Shown one piece after another: positions 20,372 to 31,345 of a stretch of DNA of 64,000 bases. Under the pieces are notes generated by a model, which was not told the DNA's origin, did not search any database, and saw only the letters and a program-made list of their open reading frames with translations. Position 1 is the first letter of the stretch, and each line of letters begins with the position of its first letter. A program made the translations under genes and the position numbers. The DNA is from Phymatolithon calcareum (taxonomy: Eukaryota; Rhodophyta; Florideophyceae; Hapalidiales): the NCBI GenBank assembly GCA_977006965.1, contig OZ345357.1:2294001-2358000 (forward strand), given 5' to 3'.

Positions 20372-21754
20372 ATAAACAATTAACTTGACTATTGCGGGAA
20401 GTATTCAAATTGCAATCCGAATTGCTGACTCACCGTAGTGAGCAATTGAATTGTTTAATTGCGGGACAAACAGCAGTGTCGAGCAATGGAATTGGCACTA
20501 CCCCTGGGTGCAGATGCTTTCTTTCTGTAATGCAGAAGGCGTTCATTAAAAACTAACGCTTGAACTCTCCACGATCAAGATTTTTTATTGTTCAAGAATT
20601 GGAGTTTCTTTATGGGTTTCTGCCTGCACAGATCATCTACCGTTTTGCTCCGTATTCTTCCAATGAGCTGTCGTCAAGAAATAGCCTGACTGGAACGGCG
20701 TAGGATCAGATGCTCCTCAGTTTCCTGACACCATGCGGTAAAATTTTGCACACCGGGCCGTAGAGAAGTGGTTAATCTTCGGTTTGTCCATGGTGAAAGT
20801 CCGCAGCAAATGGACAACAATTCGCTATGAGCTGGTGGAACATCACGTCTGCACGTCTCTGCGAAATCTTCCGGGAGTGTCCATGTGCGGACTGAAGGTA
20901 ATGTATTCCTGGGCGGAGGAAAGTCACTACGATTGACAATCAGGCTCAGCTACTCTGCATTGACTAAACTCTTAAGAGTTTTGCCAATGCAGAGTATCTA
21001 AATTCCAAAACGAATGTCTTCCTTTGCTTGCAACACAGACTTAGTGGGTCGATCCAACAAATCGCAACCTACATTTCGTGTTCGTTTGATGCAAAACATA
21101 GAAGATCACTTATCCGATGGCGTTTGCTCACAGGAAATTTTTTCCTTAGCAAACGTTTACGTACACGCGATGGTTCAGCGATGTATTAAGTAGAGCATCC
21201 GTAAATGACCCCGAACGCGCAACAAACCACTCACACCTCTGACAACGGGCCAGTTACTTGAAGGGGAAATTTTATGTTTTTATTTTACAAGCCCTCAATG
21301 CCAGAAGACGCCGACAACAGAGCGGCTTGAGTCCCAGCAACTACCCTGTGTAACAATTATGCTTCTAATCACAATTCCTCTACTCATCTACATCTTCTCG
21401 AACGCTAGTATCCGAAACCTGGGACGTTTTTCTCCTTAGCAGAAAAGATTCCCAAGTAGGCAGAAATCCTAGACAGCGCAAAATCATCTTGGCGTGTTGG
21501 CAAAACTTCGAGGGAGGCTCTCAAACAGAAGCCTGCTAGGGGGGGGACAACTTAAAGCCACCTTTAGGTGGCTCCTTGCGACGCGGCAGTTGCGCCGGGG
21601 AGTTTCGTGATATCATTTACGTGAAGGCACGGGTGCAGTGGGCCACTGCCAGTGGTGCAATTACTCTCGCGAGCACTATTCAGACCATTGTGGTTTCGCC
21701 ATCGGCTAATTAGTTTTAGGAGTACGCACAAACGCGGATAAATTGTCGGAGGCG
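20372..21754. other. Intergenic, no gene recognised
   Basis: Between the hAT remnant and the 3' end of the PRD1-like gene. CAATTGC-rich DNA at 20400-20490 may belong to the hAT element. There is a G-run at 21541-21547. No supported coding frame. Confidence 0.5.
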
Positions 21755-24700
21755 TCACGCAATGACGATAGCATGCACTCCAAACAGTATTCTTCTTTGG
21801 GATCCTCGAGCAATGCTGACGCAGTTATTCGCAGAGGGGGTGGATAACGTTTCAGCCTTGTTTTTTGACACTGGCTCTATCGATTCGGACAACTGTCGCT
21901 TCTCCCGTGCCTGATTCACTGTTAACATTAGCTGAATAATGCTACGTTTTGTCAAACCATAGGGATTTTCAGCAGCATCGTCTGGGCGAAGAGCCTCGAG
22001 TGCCTCAGATATGCTGCCATCCGAAATATCTATGAGATTCCTCTCAATACAAATTCCCACATACGCAACCTCAGAGCGTATCATCCCCGAATTCTTGCTC
22101 AGCAGTTTGGCCGTCAAAAAATCAACCAGCGATTTCTCCATTGATAGCTGCTGGAACCTGGAATCCTTAGTCTTGGCTTTGCAGACAATGTGAATGAGGC
22201 AGTTGAGTGCTGCATTGCTGAGAAGAATATTTGACGAGATAGCAGAAGATACAAGGGCAGATCTCAACACGCGGCAGCTCCCGATCGTTCGCTGGAATGA
22301 AGGCTTGGCAACTTCCAGAAATGTGCTGAGCAGCGTGGCACAATTCGTTGCACTGCAGGTTTGCGCGTGATCGATGAGTGAGTATCCAGACAATACACAC
22401 ACCAAAGATGCCCATTCAAGCGATGAACTTGGTACACTTTCATATAATTTCAACACATCTTCCACATTGCCAGTTTCCATTAATTGATCCATGATGAGCA
22501 CGAGGAGGCATGCTGACGATGCAGATACATAATGACTGATGCCGTGTTGCTCAGATAAGCCATCTTCAGCTTGCATTTTCATGATTTTTGTCAGCTTACC
22601 AATGACACATGCTTTCATGACATATGCACGAGATGTAGTGAGAGAGTTCTCGCAAGGGCTCTGGAAAAGACGAATCAGAAAGCGAAGCATGCCCAAGAGA
22701 AGGCCAGTATCGGTTCCGCATGCGGTCAATTTTGTTTTTCTCAATGAGTCACATACCAGTAATGTCAATTGTTGCAATTCCTCCGGGTTCCAGTCCGTGA
22801 TGCTTTCAGAAACTAAGCCCAATAGCCCAGCGAGCTGATGCGTCTCGAACTTCATAACTCCATTCGCACCGAGCTTCGTTCTCGCGCCTGAATTGCGCGT
22901 TCGAACCGAGTTACGACGAAACGCCTCGCGCAATGCCTGTAGAGCCCCAAACTGCCTTAGTGCAAGAACAGGTGAATAATTGTCCCAGTCGTGAGTGGTG
23001 AAGAAGGCGAGAATGGCGTGTACCAGTTCTTCACTCAAGTCATTTCTTACAAAGAGCTCACAAATGCTGTCCATCACTGAAAAGTTTGAGCGCAAAAACG
23101 CGACAAGTTTCTTGTCCAGGATATGCCCGTGGTCCGGTCTGTCCTTGTCTCGCACCGCGTACTTTTCCCAGGCCGTAGATTTCACTTGGGAGTTATTCAC
23201 CTTGGAAATGACATAAAAGAAGAGATCTGGTTGTCTCTCAGGAGAAAAGAAGGCACTCTGCACAAGGCAGAGCCAAGCTCCGTTCGAAATTTTCAGTTCC
23301 ACGCTGACATCTTCAAATACAGAGGATATGTGGAAGAAAAGACAAGCTGATTGGAAAGTATCCTCATCACAGCTTTCGCTCATGCGAAGTCCTGAAATTC
23401 TGCTCACAAGAGCACGGAGTGCGCCCTCTACCCAGGCATGGCTTTGCCTAGGCTGCAGTTCAACTGTTCTCTCGAGCAAACACAGCGCGATTTTCGACGA
23501 GAGTACATCACTTTTTGACCCTAGGGCAATTTCCAACTCGGTCGATGAATGCGGAATGAGTGCCACACCTGATTTGAAAATGGCATCATGTTCGGACTTC
23601 AATAAATGGTGCAGGTAATCCTTGATTACCTGTATTCGGTGATCCCTCAGGATATCTCCATTTAAAATGCCCAGGTTATTGCCGATGATTAGGACTGCAC
23701 TAGGACTGATACATTGCCAGCACCATCGCAATACGCTAACCCTGCAGGCATCCATCGATTCTTCAAAGAGAAAGGAACTGTTCAATCCGAGCTGCAAGAT
23801 TTCCAAAAAGTCAACGGCTTCACACGCTAACCTGTATTGATCGATCTCAGACTTGGCGGCATTTGCAACTTTTTCCGCAGCCACTCCCCCAAGTCGATTA
23901 AAGATCAAACACAATGCTTTTGCACGCAAACCATTCCCACTATTGACTTCAGCGGCGTAACTGTTTTCTTCAAGATGACCAATTTGAACAATAAACGCTT
24001 TCGCCAATTTTTGAACCAAATTCTTCTCAAAAAATTGTTCCAGGGCGAGCTCCATTACCTCGAGAAGCAGAGAAATGCAGTAAGTATTGAACTTTGCCAG
24101 AGAAGAGTAGTCGATTAGGAAGTACAGGGCTTCTTGAAACATGTGCATCGACCCAAATTCTTCGTCCATCTCCAGCCCCAAGTTCATATCAGATGGTTTG
24201 CCTCGCATCTGACTTCCTATGCGACAAACTAACTTCAAGGTGCTCGTCACAAGCGCCACGGAAGAAAGTTGAATTCCATTCATTGACTTGATTGCCATTT
24301 TCAATATTGAAATACCGAATTCCTCCACCTCCGAACTTACACACGCTGCAACTCCGTTCAAAACTATCTCAAAGCAATGCTCCCATTTCGATGAGAGCGA
24401 ATGGGGGCTCTGCTTCGCGATGGAGAAAAGAGCCTTGAGGTAAAGTCCGCTTTGGGAGCAGCATATTGGGTCAGAGCAATCGTCGCCATGTGAGCGCAAA
24501 CCTTCAAATAAATAATCAGCGATTCCGTCCCGGACGAGACTATCAGCAATTAAACGCGATCCATCGCAACAAACCTCCACAACCTTGATGCTGATGGTCT
24601 TCGTGCTTTGGTTGGGGCACAAAATGCAGAGTTTCAATATGTCCGTGAGCGCATTATCTTTGTTCAGGCAAACAAATACATCCTCCTTGCTCACAAAGCT

Positions 24701-25555
24701 TTTGACATCTGGGTTCTGGGCACCCTGATTCTTCCCGCCATGCGAAGCGGTCTCTGAGGAGAGCGAATTGAGAAGCACAAACGCAAGTTCCATCAAATTA
24801 CCTTGCTGTTGCGTACCTTCGGCATTCTGAAACCCAACGGCAAGTTTGGTTGCAAACTCCTTCATGAACGACTGCTCAATTTTGACGTGCACAGAGACTA
24901 GAGCACAAATAACATTAACAGATGCTTTCGTGACGTCAAAATCGTGCCATGATGATCCTGATATCAGCAAATCGGCAACTGCAGATAGAAGAGTTATCTC
25001 TTTCCCCGCAGTGGCACATTTAAAGCTTAGATAAAAAGGACCTGTGCCCACATCATCTCTTTGGACAGCTTCTGAGACCACGGATGAAAGTAGAATCATC
25101 ATTACGGTAGTAGATGCCTCCATCAGACTTCCCTCGCCAATCTCCGACACAGACGCTGTCATGAGCAGTTCACAAAACTTGAACGTTTGCCATTCAAGCA
25201 AGTGCAAGTCAAACGCAAAGGCAGAAGAAACGATTTCTTGAACGAACGAAAGCACATTTTCGGGGTCCTTATCCGACACGAATTTGAGAGCATCAAGAAT
25301 GCTTCCCACCAAAGGCACAAGCGCCAGAGAAGATTTCTTCGATAGAATTTCAATGGATTTCTGATTTTGCAAGATTATCTTCATGCGATGTATCGCGGCC
25401 AAGCGGACCGTATGTATAGAGTTTTCACTCATGACAATAGCCAGAGTGCAGGTGAGACATTCGTGCGTCTCCGAACCAGAAAACAGCCAAGCCGGAGTGC
25501 TTCGTGGATGCAAACTTAAGCATCTGTTCCGCGATACTTGATCCATAGTCTCCAC
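21755..25555 (-). CDS. PRD1: PRD1/MEI1-like meiotic double-strand-break factor
   Basis: A single-exon gene of 1266 codons from the ATG at 25555. The protein is an all-helical, armadillo/HEAT-like repeat protein. The N-terminus has a C-x3-H...C-x2-C cluster (Cys12, His16, Cys33, Cys36), as in the N-terminal part of plant PRD1. A segment at residues 734-750, FQSACLFFHISSVFEDV, and another near 335-355, VRDGIADYLFEGLRS, resemble conserved stretches of PRD1, as I recall that family. The length is close to the ~1.3 kb-residue PRD1 and MEI1 proteins. Family knowledge: PRD1 (plants) and MEI1 (animals) are needed, with SPO11 and MTOPVIB, to form meiotic double-strand breaks. If right, it implies a conserved break machinery here. 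It is divergent from SPT3. An overlapping upstream frame (25425-25658) could be a 5' exon but is not needed. Confidence 0.65.
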   Translation of the reverse strand: METMDQVSRNRCLSLHPRSTPAWLFSGSETHECLTCTLAIVMSENSIHTVRLAAIHRMKIILQNQKSIEILSKKSSLALVPLVGSILDALKFVSDKDPENVLSFVQEIVSSAFAFDLHLLEWQTFKFCELLMTASVSEIGEGSLMEASTTVMMILLSSVVSEAVQRDDVGTGPFYLSFKCATAGKEITLLSAVADLLISGSSWHDFDVTKASVNVICALVSVHVKIEQSFMKEFATKLAVGFQNAEGTQQQGNLMELAFVLLNSLSSETASHGGKNQGAQNPDVKSFVSKEDVFVCLNKDNALTDILKLCILCPNQSTKTISIKVVEVCCDGSRLIADSLVRDGIADYLFEGLRSHGDDCSDPICCSQSGLYLKALFSIAKQSPHSLSSKWEHCFEIVLNGVAACVSSEVEEFGISILKMAIKSMNGIQLSSVALVTSTLKLVCRIGSQMRGKPSDMNLGLEMDEEFGSMHMFQEALYFLIDYSSLAKFNTYCISLLLEVMELALEQFFEKNLVQKLAKAFIVQIGHLEENSYAAEVNSGNGLRAKALCLIFNRLGGVAAEKVANAAKSEIDQYRLACEAVDFLEILQLGLNSSFLFEESMDACRVSVLRWCWQCISPSAVLIIGNNLGILNGDILRDHRIQVIKDYLHHLLKSEHDAIFKSGVALIPHSSTELEIALGSKSDVLSSKIALCLLERTVELQPRQSHAWVEGALRALVSRISGLRMSESCDEDTFQSACLFFHISSVFEDVSVELKISNGAWLCLVQSAFFSPERQPDLFFYVISKVNNSQVKSTAWEKYAVRDKDRPDHGHILDKKLVAFLRSNFSVMDSICELFVRNDLSEELVHAILAFFTTHDWDNYSPVLALRQFGALQALREAFRRNSVRTRNSGARTKLGANGVMKFETHQLAGLLGLVSESITDWNPEELQQLTLLVCDSLRKTKLTACGTDTGLLLGMLRFLIRLFQSPCENSLTTSRAYVMKACVIGKLTKIMKMQAEDGLSEQHGISHYVSASSACLLVLIMDQLMETGNVEDVLKLYESVPSSSLEWASLVCVLSGYSLIDHAQTCSATNCATLLSTFLEVAKPSFQRTIGSCRVLRSALVSSAISSNILLSNAALNCLIHIVCKAKTKDSRFQQLSMEKSLVDFLTAKLLSKNSGMIRSEVAYVGICIERNLIDISDGSISEALEALRPDDAAENPYGLTKRSIIQLMLTVNQAREKRQLSESIEPVSKNKAETLSTPSANNCVSIARGSQRRILFGVHAIVIA

Positions 25556-26347
25556 TGGGATGGGTCTCGATATTCAGCCCCAAGAATAAATCGAAATCAG
25601 CTTCCTCCAACGACGACTGTTGATTGCTTTTCGGGAAGCTGTGAGCAGCCTTTACCATGTTTGTAATATTCTGGAGCTCTTAGCGAAATTGAAGAGCAAT
25701 GAACCACTTGCCTGCATAGTTCTTCTTCTCCAGATACATCGCATTCTTCTTGCAAGAAGCCAAACGAAACCATGGTTTCGTTTCGCGATGATCGATTTTT
25801 CAGGGACCAGATGCAACAGATTTAGTATGCCATTACTACTGTCAAACCTGTGCAACTGCAGATTGCAAACTGAAAAACCTGCAATACTGCAAATGGATTT
25901 CCTTTCCCGACCGAAAAATCCACTAAAAATAAACAATTTTTAAAGTCACCTGCAAACTTGCAACTGCAAAAATGGTCCCGCTGTTGCAGCGGAGCAATTT
26001 GAGAAATACACAGACATCATGATGATGGATTCGTTTATATTATGATGATCATCATCATAATATAAACGAATCTTTCCTTTCAAAGATTGTGGCACTTGGG
26101 ATACGGATAAACACGTGTCCGTCCCGCTATACACGTGTGTAGCAAGAACCACAACACGTGTGTCAGGATCATACTATAGCCCTCTGATCGTTTCATTCAG
26201 ATCAAACATACAGAGTTGAAAATGAAACCACATGCTCTCCCCTTCTGCTGTTGGTCCGCGTCCACCTCAAGTCTCTTGATACGTCCCACCTCATCAACTT
26301 TGAAGAGTATTACCAGGATGAGAGCCGCCTGAAAATATTTTTTCAAA
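25556..26347. promoter_or_regulatory. Divergent promoter region between PRD1-like and SPT3 genes
   Basis: About 790 bp between two divergent starts. It holds the 45-nt palindrome at 26028-26072 and several ACACGTGT (E-box/G-box-like CACGTG) words, near 26113-26118, 26130-26136 and 26153-26160. No coding sequence is supported. A regulatory role is inferred from position. Confidence 0.4.
26028..26072. repeat. 45-nt perfect palindrome
   Basis: The left arm starts GATTCGTTTATATTATGATG and the right arm is its exact reverse complement, around a single C; I checked all 22 base pairs. AT-rich, it could extrude as a cruciform. The centre GATGATCATCATC is shared with the palindrome at 9740-9766. Confidence 0.9.
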
Positions 26348-28228
26348 ATGACAGGGTCAAGGCAGTCCTTGCCTAAAGCAGCTTCAAGTGGCGGCCGTGG
26401 AGCACCCGCAACCCATTTCAGCGGCTCGCTCCAGCAAGACTTGACAAATTCGAACAAGACTCGTTCGCCAAGGACAATGGCGTCTCATCCTCAAGGCACT
26501 GTGCAGTCGCGAAAAATAACGTCATTGTCAAGCAGCGGTTCTCAATCTGCGGGAAGAAACAGCGCGGGCAAATTGGCACAGAATTCTGCCCAGAGTATGC
26601 AGCCGTTGCATCACCAGCCAGCGATTTCTGCTGCTCAATTGCAGCAGTTCCAGGCGCGCCAACAGGCCGCTCAAAATGGACGCCCCAGCATGGCGAGATC
26701 TCTGGCAATTGGTTCTAATACGATTGCTGGCCACATGCAAGCACATCCAGGACATCCGCTGAAAAGGTCACGATCTTCATCAATGAACTCAAGGGAACCG
26801 GAGTCGAAGCGCAGCAAGGCCGGCTCTAGTGGTTTATCTAAGGCGCAACAGAATCAGGGAAATACGCACCGGTCAATTCCACAGTCGCCGACGAGCTCGC
26901 GCTCTCGTTCACGAAAGCCGACTTCAAAAGTAACAGGATATACTGAGCAGGAAGGATCGAATAGCGCGACGAACTCTATACGGCAAAGTAATGGCATGTC
27001 CGGCACCACGACGGCAACATTTAATGCAGGCTCCCGTCATCGTATTCAGAATGGCAAAGCTCGACAAAATCAGCCACGACAGCAGGCGGCTCGTGTTTCT
27101 GCGCAGAGCACACTACCTCTAACTGTGGATGGTATACCTGTACCCTCGGACGTTAAGGTCACAAGTCTTCCTGGTCGCATGTTTGGGCTCGAGATTCAGT
27201 GCATGATGCATGCGTTTGGAGAATCTCGGACTTGTTCAAGGGACACTTTGGAGCTGGTTGAGGATTCAGTGCGAGATACAGTTCGACGTGTTGCCGGGCT
27301 AGCCATATCTTTGGCAGCTGAAGAATATTATCTGTCCTCTGCGCAATCTTCTAGTTCTCGAAAAACTGTTGTCTTAGAGGTTCGTCATGTTGCCCATATA
27401 CTTCGACATGATTCGCGAGCTATGTATCGTTTGAATCAGACTCTCAAACATGTTGTAGACCACGGACCTGAACCTGACGCGAAGGAGATGAGTCAATGCC
27501 TCCAGGTACTGTTTAAGGCGGACCTATCTCCCTGGGAATTGATTGCGGAGCTATCCGCTCTTCCCGGCGAGGCGGCACAGAACGCTGAACTCCAAGTCAA
27601 CCACGAACGTACGTCAATGAATGACCCGTCAAGATACTGCACGTGGAAAGCGTATCATTTGTTTCGAGTGAACCACGCTGTGATGCATGCCGGACAGTTT
27701 GCTGATTATGTGAAGTGCCGAGTCACAAATCTTGTGACAGGCAATCCTCGAAACCCGGCGCAAAATCTCAAGGATCATCGCCGTCTATCCTTGTTGAACA
27801 AGTGGTTGGATTTGTCATCCCCAAATGTAAAGATTGGAATACCAACCTTGTACGCACTGGGTCACATCGCCTGGGAAGCTATTGGAATATTAACGCAAAC
27901 AGCATTGGTTCAGAAGTATTTTGACGAACTCAGTAGTGGGCTTGGTGATCCTCGGTCGGTAGGGTGGAGCTTTGCTCGGCACAATCTTGCGGCTCTAGGG
28001 CATGGAATTGCCACTGCAATCATGGTGCCCATGTCAGACACGCAACTGACGCACCTGCGGCAAGAAGTAGAGCAATTGCCCTTCCTAATGTCGGCAACAC
28101 CGGACCGATGGCGTGGGGTTCGGCGAGGGTCCAAGTGCCTGCAGCCGAAGGATATCAAGGAAGCGCTCAGAAGACGAGAGGACATCTCGGGCAATACAAT
28201 TTTGAATGTCATGAGAGGCTCTTTATAA
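26348..28228 (+). CDS. SPT3: SPT3-like SAGA subunit
   Basis: 626 codons, single exon, ATG at 26348. The first ~260 residues are a disordered Ser/Gln/Arg-rich region. Residues about 278-370 form a TFIID-18/SPT3-type histone fold with LEIQCMMHAFGESRTCSRDT, LELVEDSVRD and, after a loop, HVAHILRHDSRAMYRLNQTL. A second conserved part, about residues 480-535, contains DHRRLSLLNKWLDL and LYALGHIAWEAIGIL, matching the C-terminal half-module of SPT3 (the second histone-fold pair). Family knowledge: SPT3 delivers TBP to promoters as part of the SAGA co-activator. TAF13 is shorter and lacks the second module, so SPT3 is preferred. The stop is 8 bp from the convergent RRN3 stop, so the transcripts probably overlap. 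The long N-terminal extension is unusual. Confidence 0.85.
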   Translation: MTGSRQSLPKAASSGGRGAPATHFSGSLQQDLTNSNKTRSPRTMASHPQGTVQSRKITSLSSSGSQSAGRNSAGKLAQNSAQSMQPLHHQPAISAAQLQQFQARQQAAQNGRPSMARSLAIGSNTIAGHMQAHPGHPLKRSRSSSMNSREPESKRSKAGSSGLSKAQQNQGNTHRSIPQSPTSSRSRSRKPTSKVTGYTEQEGSNSATNSIRQSNGMSGTTTATFNAGSRHRIQNGKARQNQPRQQAARVSAQSTLPLTVDGIPVPSDVKVTSLPGRMFGLEIQCMMHAFGESRTCSRDTLELVEDSVRDTVRRVAGLAISLAAEEYYLSSAQSSSSRKTVVLEVRHVAHILRHDSRAMYRLNQTLKHVVDHGPEPDAKEMSQCLQVLFKADLSPWELIAELSALPGEAAQNAELQVNHERTSMNDPSRYCTWKAYHLFRVNHAVMHAGQFADYVKCRVTNLVTGNPRNPAQNLKDHRRLSLLNKWLDLSSPNVKIGIPTLYALGHIAWEAIGILTQTALVQKYFDELSSGLGDPRSVGWSFARHNLAALGHGIATAIMVPMSDTQLTHLRQEVEQLPFLMSATPDRWRGVRRGSKCLQPKDIKEALRRREDISGNTILNVMRGSL

Positions 28229-28236
28229 AAATAATC

Positions 28237-29946
28237 TTAACTACTGGATAGAATCATGGGTGCTCCGTCGACAGTGCCTGCAATTCTAGAGGCTGACAAA
28301 GCACTGTTCAATTGCCCATCAAGAACACAGTCAAGTTCGTGTTCAAGTTCCGGCACCGGGCTATCTCCCTTAGATTTGCGGTAGTAGTCATCAATCATCG
28401 CTGAGCAACGCGGAAGATTAAGAGAGGCGAGGTCTTCGAAATCCATGGACACATTCATAGACGAAGAACTGGACTCGCCGGAGCGCAGCAGCATTCCGGT
28501 TTCTCGAAATACATTTTTGAGGTCCAGACCACCAATCTCCAGAGCAAGCCCACTGAACTTGCGGGCAACCGATGTAGGAATGAAAAATGCCGGATTCATT
28601 GGCGAGGAGAACACTCGCAAGAGTCGCATTTGCGCAAGAGAATCTCTTTGACGAGTTAACGAAGAGTCAAATGCATCGGTGCGAAGAATTATTGTTTTCA
28701 GCAAACATGTGACTGCTGTGTAGAACAGCATGTGAAAGTTGACGTCCAAGTCAAGCGACGAATTTTGCAAGTCGTTTTCCAAGAAAAGATCAACGTAGTG
28801 ATTCAACCATTTCGCAGCGCTTTTCATCCAACGCAGACAAAATTTCGCCGGCAGCACGTTACACCGGGCGATAAGTGCACACGAAAAGCGCAGATATGCA
28901 GCTCGACTTTCTTCGTGAAGCGAGCAATCAAAGAAAGACTGTCTCAACCGCTCGCATACGTCTTGACAAACATTCGCTCCAGCCAGTGATGCGGCATAAA
29001 ACAGAACATACGGCACAAAACGAGTGCCATGTTGTGGAAGAACATAGCGTTCAAAAGCGCGGTATATGGGTTCCAGATATAATGAACTAAACCTTGTTGA
29101 GCTCTTCTTCACAGCTTTGTTCAAAAATTCGAAAACTTCACTTAGAACCAGGTCCATCTTCTCGGCTTCCAAACAGAGAGTATCGTTTTGGCGTAGATCA
29201 AATGTCACGACGCTTTGAGTATGTGTATTCTCAACGTCAATCATTGTACCCTCTCCGGTACTCTCGGCACGCACTATGAGTTTCTCAGGTACAAGGGTAT
29301 CAATTGCCAACAACTTTTCGACAGCGGTGAAAATTATTGCCCAGCACAAAGTTTCGCTCTCGCATACCAGCGCGAGTTCCAAAATTGACCGCATGTATGA
29401 TGATATCTCATGCGCTTTGCGCACTTGATGCGGATGCCTCTCGTTCACAACCCGGGCCAAGACATCAGTCGCCTGAGGATGCATGGATAGAATAGCTGGT
29501 ATCACGGTGTGTATGCATTCCATGACAGGTCCTCGTTGATCGCCTGACAGAATGAATGCTCTTTTCGCGAAACAAACCAGAGCTGGCTCCACAAAAGTCA
29601 CATTTGCAGACACGAGGTTCAAAACGAAAAGTCTATAGGCATCGAGAAGAGCATTGATTGTTTCGGAGGTTCCGTCCGCGCTATCGCATATTGCAAAATT
29701 GATATCTAGGGCTGTTTTCATGAGGTCCCGCAAGCTGTTTGCACCGGCGTGGCGAGCTTCATGAGTCAGCGATACTGCGAAGTGAGTCAACCCAATAAGG
29801 AGTTCAGTAACTTGAGCTTGAGTTCCGCGAGATATAATGTGCTGAAGCTTGAGAAAAGCCAACGCATTGCCCTTCTTCTGTTCTTCCAGGGCCAGACGAA
29901 TACGAGCAACTCCGGTGGGCTCGGAGACGGGAACGAGGCCTCCCAT
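28237..29946 (-). CDS. RRN3: RRN3/TIF-IA RNA polymerase I initiation factor
   Basis: 569 codons, single exon, ATG at 29946. The protein is helical throughout, in the size range of RRN3 from other eukaryotes. Marker segments of the family are seen in order: MDLVLSEVFEFLNKA (264-278); RFVPYVLFYAASL (309-321); a helix with AAYLRFSCALIARCNVLP (349-366); WLNHYVDLF (390-398); and FHMLFYTAVTCLLKTIILR (404-422), corresponding to the aromatic YxxCQAxxYIFCFR-type block of RRN3. The C-terminus is acidic and serine-rich. Family knowledge: RRN3 bridges RNA polymerase I to core factor and is switched by phosphorylation with nutrient state. It is convergent with SPT3, 8 bp apart. Confidence 0.85.
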   Translation of the reverse strand: MGGLVPVSEPTGVARIRLALEEQKKGNALAFLKLQHIISRGTQAQVTELLIGLTHFAVSLTHEARHAGANSLRDLMKTALDINFAICDSADGTSETINALLDAYRLFVLNLVSANVTFVEPALVCFAKRAFILSGDQRGPVMECIHTVIPAILSMHPQATDVLARVVNERHPHQVRKAHEISSYMRSILELALVCESETLCWAIIFTAVEKLLAIDTLVPEKLIVRAESTGEGTMIDVENTHTQSVVTFDLRQNDTLCLEAEKMDLVLSEVFEFLNKAVKKSSTRFSSLYLEPIYRAFERYVLPQHGTRFVPYVLFYAASLAGANVCQDVCERLRQSFFDCSLHEESRAAYLRFSCALIARCNVLPAKFCLRWMKSAAKWLNHYVDLFLENDLQNSSLDLDVNFHMLFYTAVTCLLKTIILRTDAFDSSLTRQRDSLAQMRLLRVFSSPMNPAFFIPTSVARKFSGLALEIGGLDLKNVFRETGMLLRSGESSSSSMNVSMDFEDLASLNLPRCSAMIDDYYRKSKGDSPVPELEHELDCVLDGQLNSALSASRIAGTVDGAPMILSSS

Positions 29947-31345
29947 GGCGAAAATCGGTTAGTCCATGCCCGTCTTGTGTGCCCTTCCTTTCAGATTGCC
30001 GCCCGCCGTCGGTGGTTCTTCGTTCCCGTGCGAAATCGTCACCCACGGCGCACTATGCCAAAAAAAGCTCATACTGCAACGTGTGACTGCTCACTGCTCA
30101 ACAGTGCTTCGCTGTCCCGACACGTGTCATATCCGTCAGAAGCTCAGATGTTAGAGCTCTTGAAAGGCGTTTCTACGCGCCCTTTCTGAGCCGACAAATC
30201 AGGGCGAGCACCATAAAATAGAGCTGCGGGGCATCGATTCGTCATGCCTGACTAGACAAGTCCTAAAGAGAGTCAGCTATTTTGCGTCGTTCGGAACCAC
30301 CCAGACTATGACAGCTGTTAAAAAATGAACCGCGCACAGCATTTTTCAGGGCTAAATCTAAATTTGACCCGAGTGACAATATCTACGAATTACCCCCAGC
30401 AGTAGATGATTTACTTGAATTACCCTTTCATCTATACTCAACACGTGTGTCAAGCGATTCCATGTCAGAACAGCCCCGAGCCTCCACCAGAGTTTTTCCC
30501 GGTTTACTGTTCAGGAATAAATTACTCCTGCACGAAGAAGGGTCTAGAAAATTCGATTTTTGCTCTAGAATAGTTCCTATATCCTCAAAATACCCACCAT
30601 ATTAATTCGCATTGAGTCGCATGGGCATTGTATTCAGCATGCTGCTAGCAGATTTTCATTTATTGCCTTTCAATGGACTGATCGGAAGAAGCAAGGCACT
30701 TAACCAAAACTAGGACCTCATCCAATGTAATCTTAATCTAAAACTTAATTTAGTGGACTTGTAACTGTTAAACGTCAAGAAGAAAGTGTCGCGCTTAGAT
30801 AGTGCGAAGTAGTGTTTGGTACGTTCCCGTGGTCTGACGCTAATTTCTCCTTAAAGTTTGTCTCTCCGATCGAAGAGTCCATGAAATTCCCAGGGGGTTT
30901 TGCTCTACGTCATGATACTCTCCTGACGGCCCTTGTAACTAATGATCTCGATGTCGCGAGGAAGCTTGAGCTTCGCCGGGTGTCCCATTAACGGGCAAGG
31001 AATCATACAGGGGCAATACCGAAGGTTCTGTAACACAAGACTATTGCGCCTGCCAGTCTATGTCTTGCACTGTCAAGCGGATATTCCTGGTCAGGAAGCG
31101 CAAAGTTTCAAAATTGCTTTTGGGCTCAGCATTTTATTCTTCTTCGAGGTTCAAGCTGAGTCATGAATGCATGTGAGAAGTTGAACAGAATTCAATTCAG
31201 TGCGTTTAATTGCGTTTCACGAGCTTCGTGAAACCCAGGCAGATTCGTGCAAAGTATTGAACAAGATGGTGGTGTTTAGGGCAATCACAGATACTCACAA
31301 AACAAGGTTTCGCCCTGGTATAAGAAATAACAAAACGCACATGCC
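29947..31345. other. Intergenic
   Basis: Upstream of RRN3 and downstream of the bZIP gene. The first ~240 bp are GC-richer and may carry the RRN3 5' leader. It includes CACGTGTC words near 30121 and 30442. Short frames here (for example 30942-31166) show no family. Nothing else recognised. Confidence 0.5.

Noticed and set aside
25425-25658. Upstream 5' exon of the PRD1-like gene
   Set aside because: The main frame already starts with a family-like N-terminus; joining the pieces needs an unsupported intron or frameshift.
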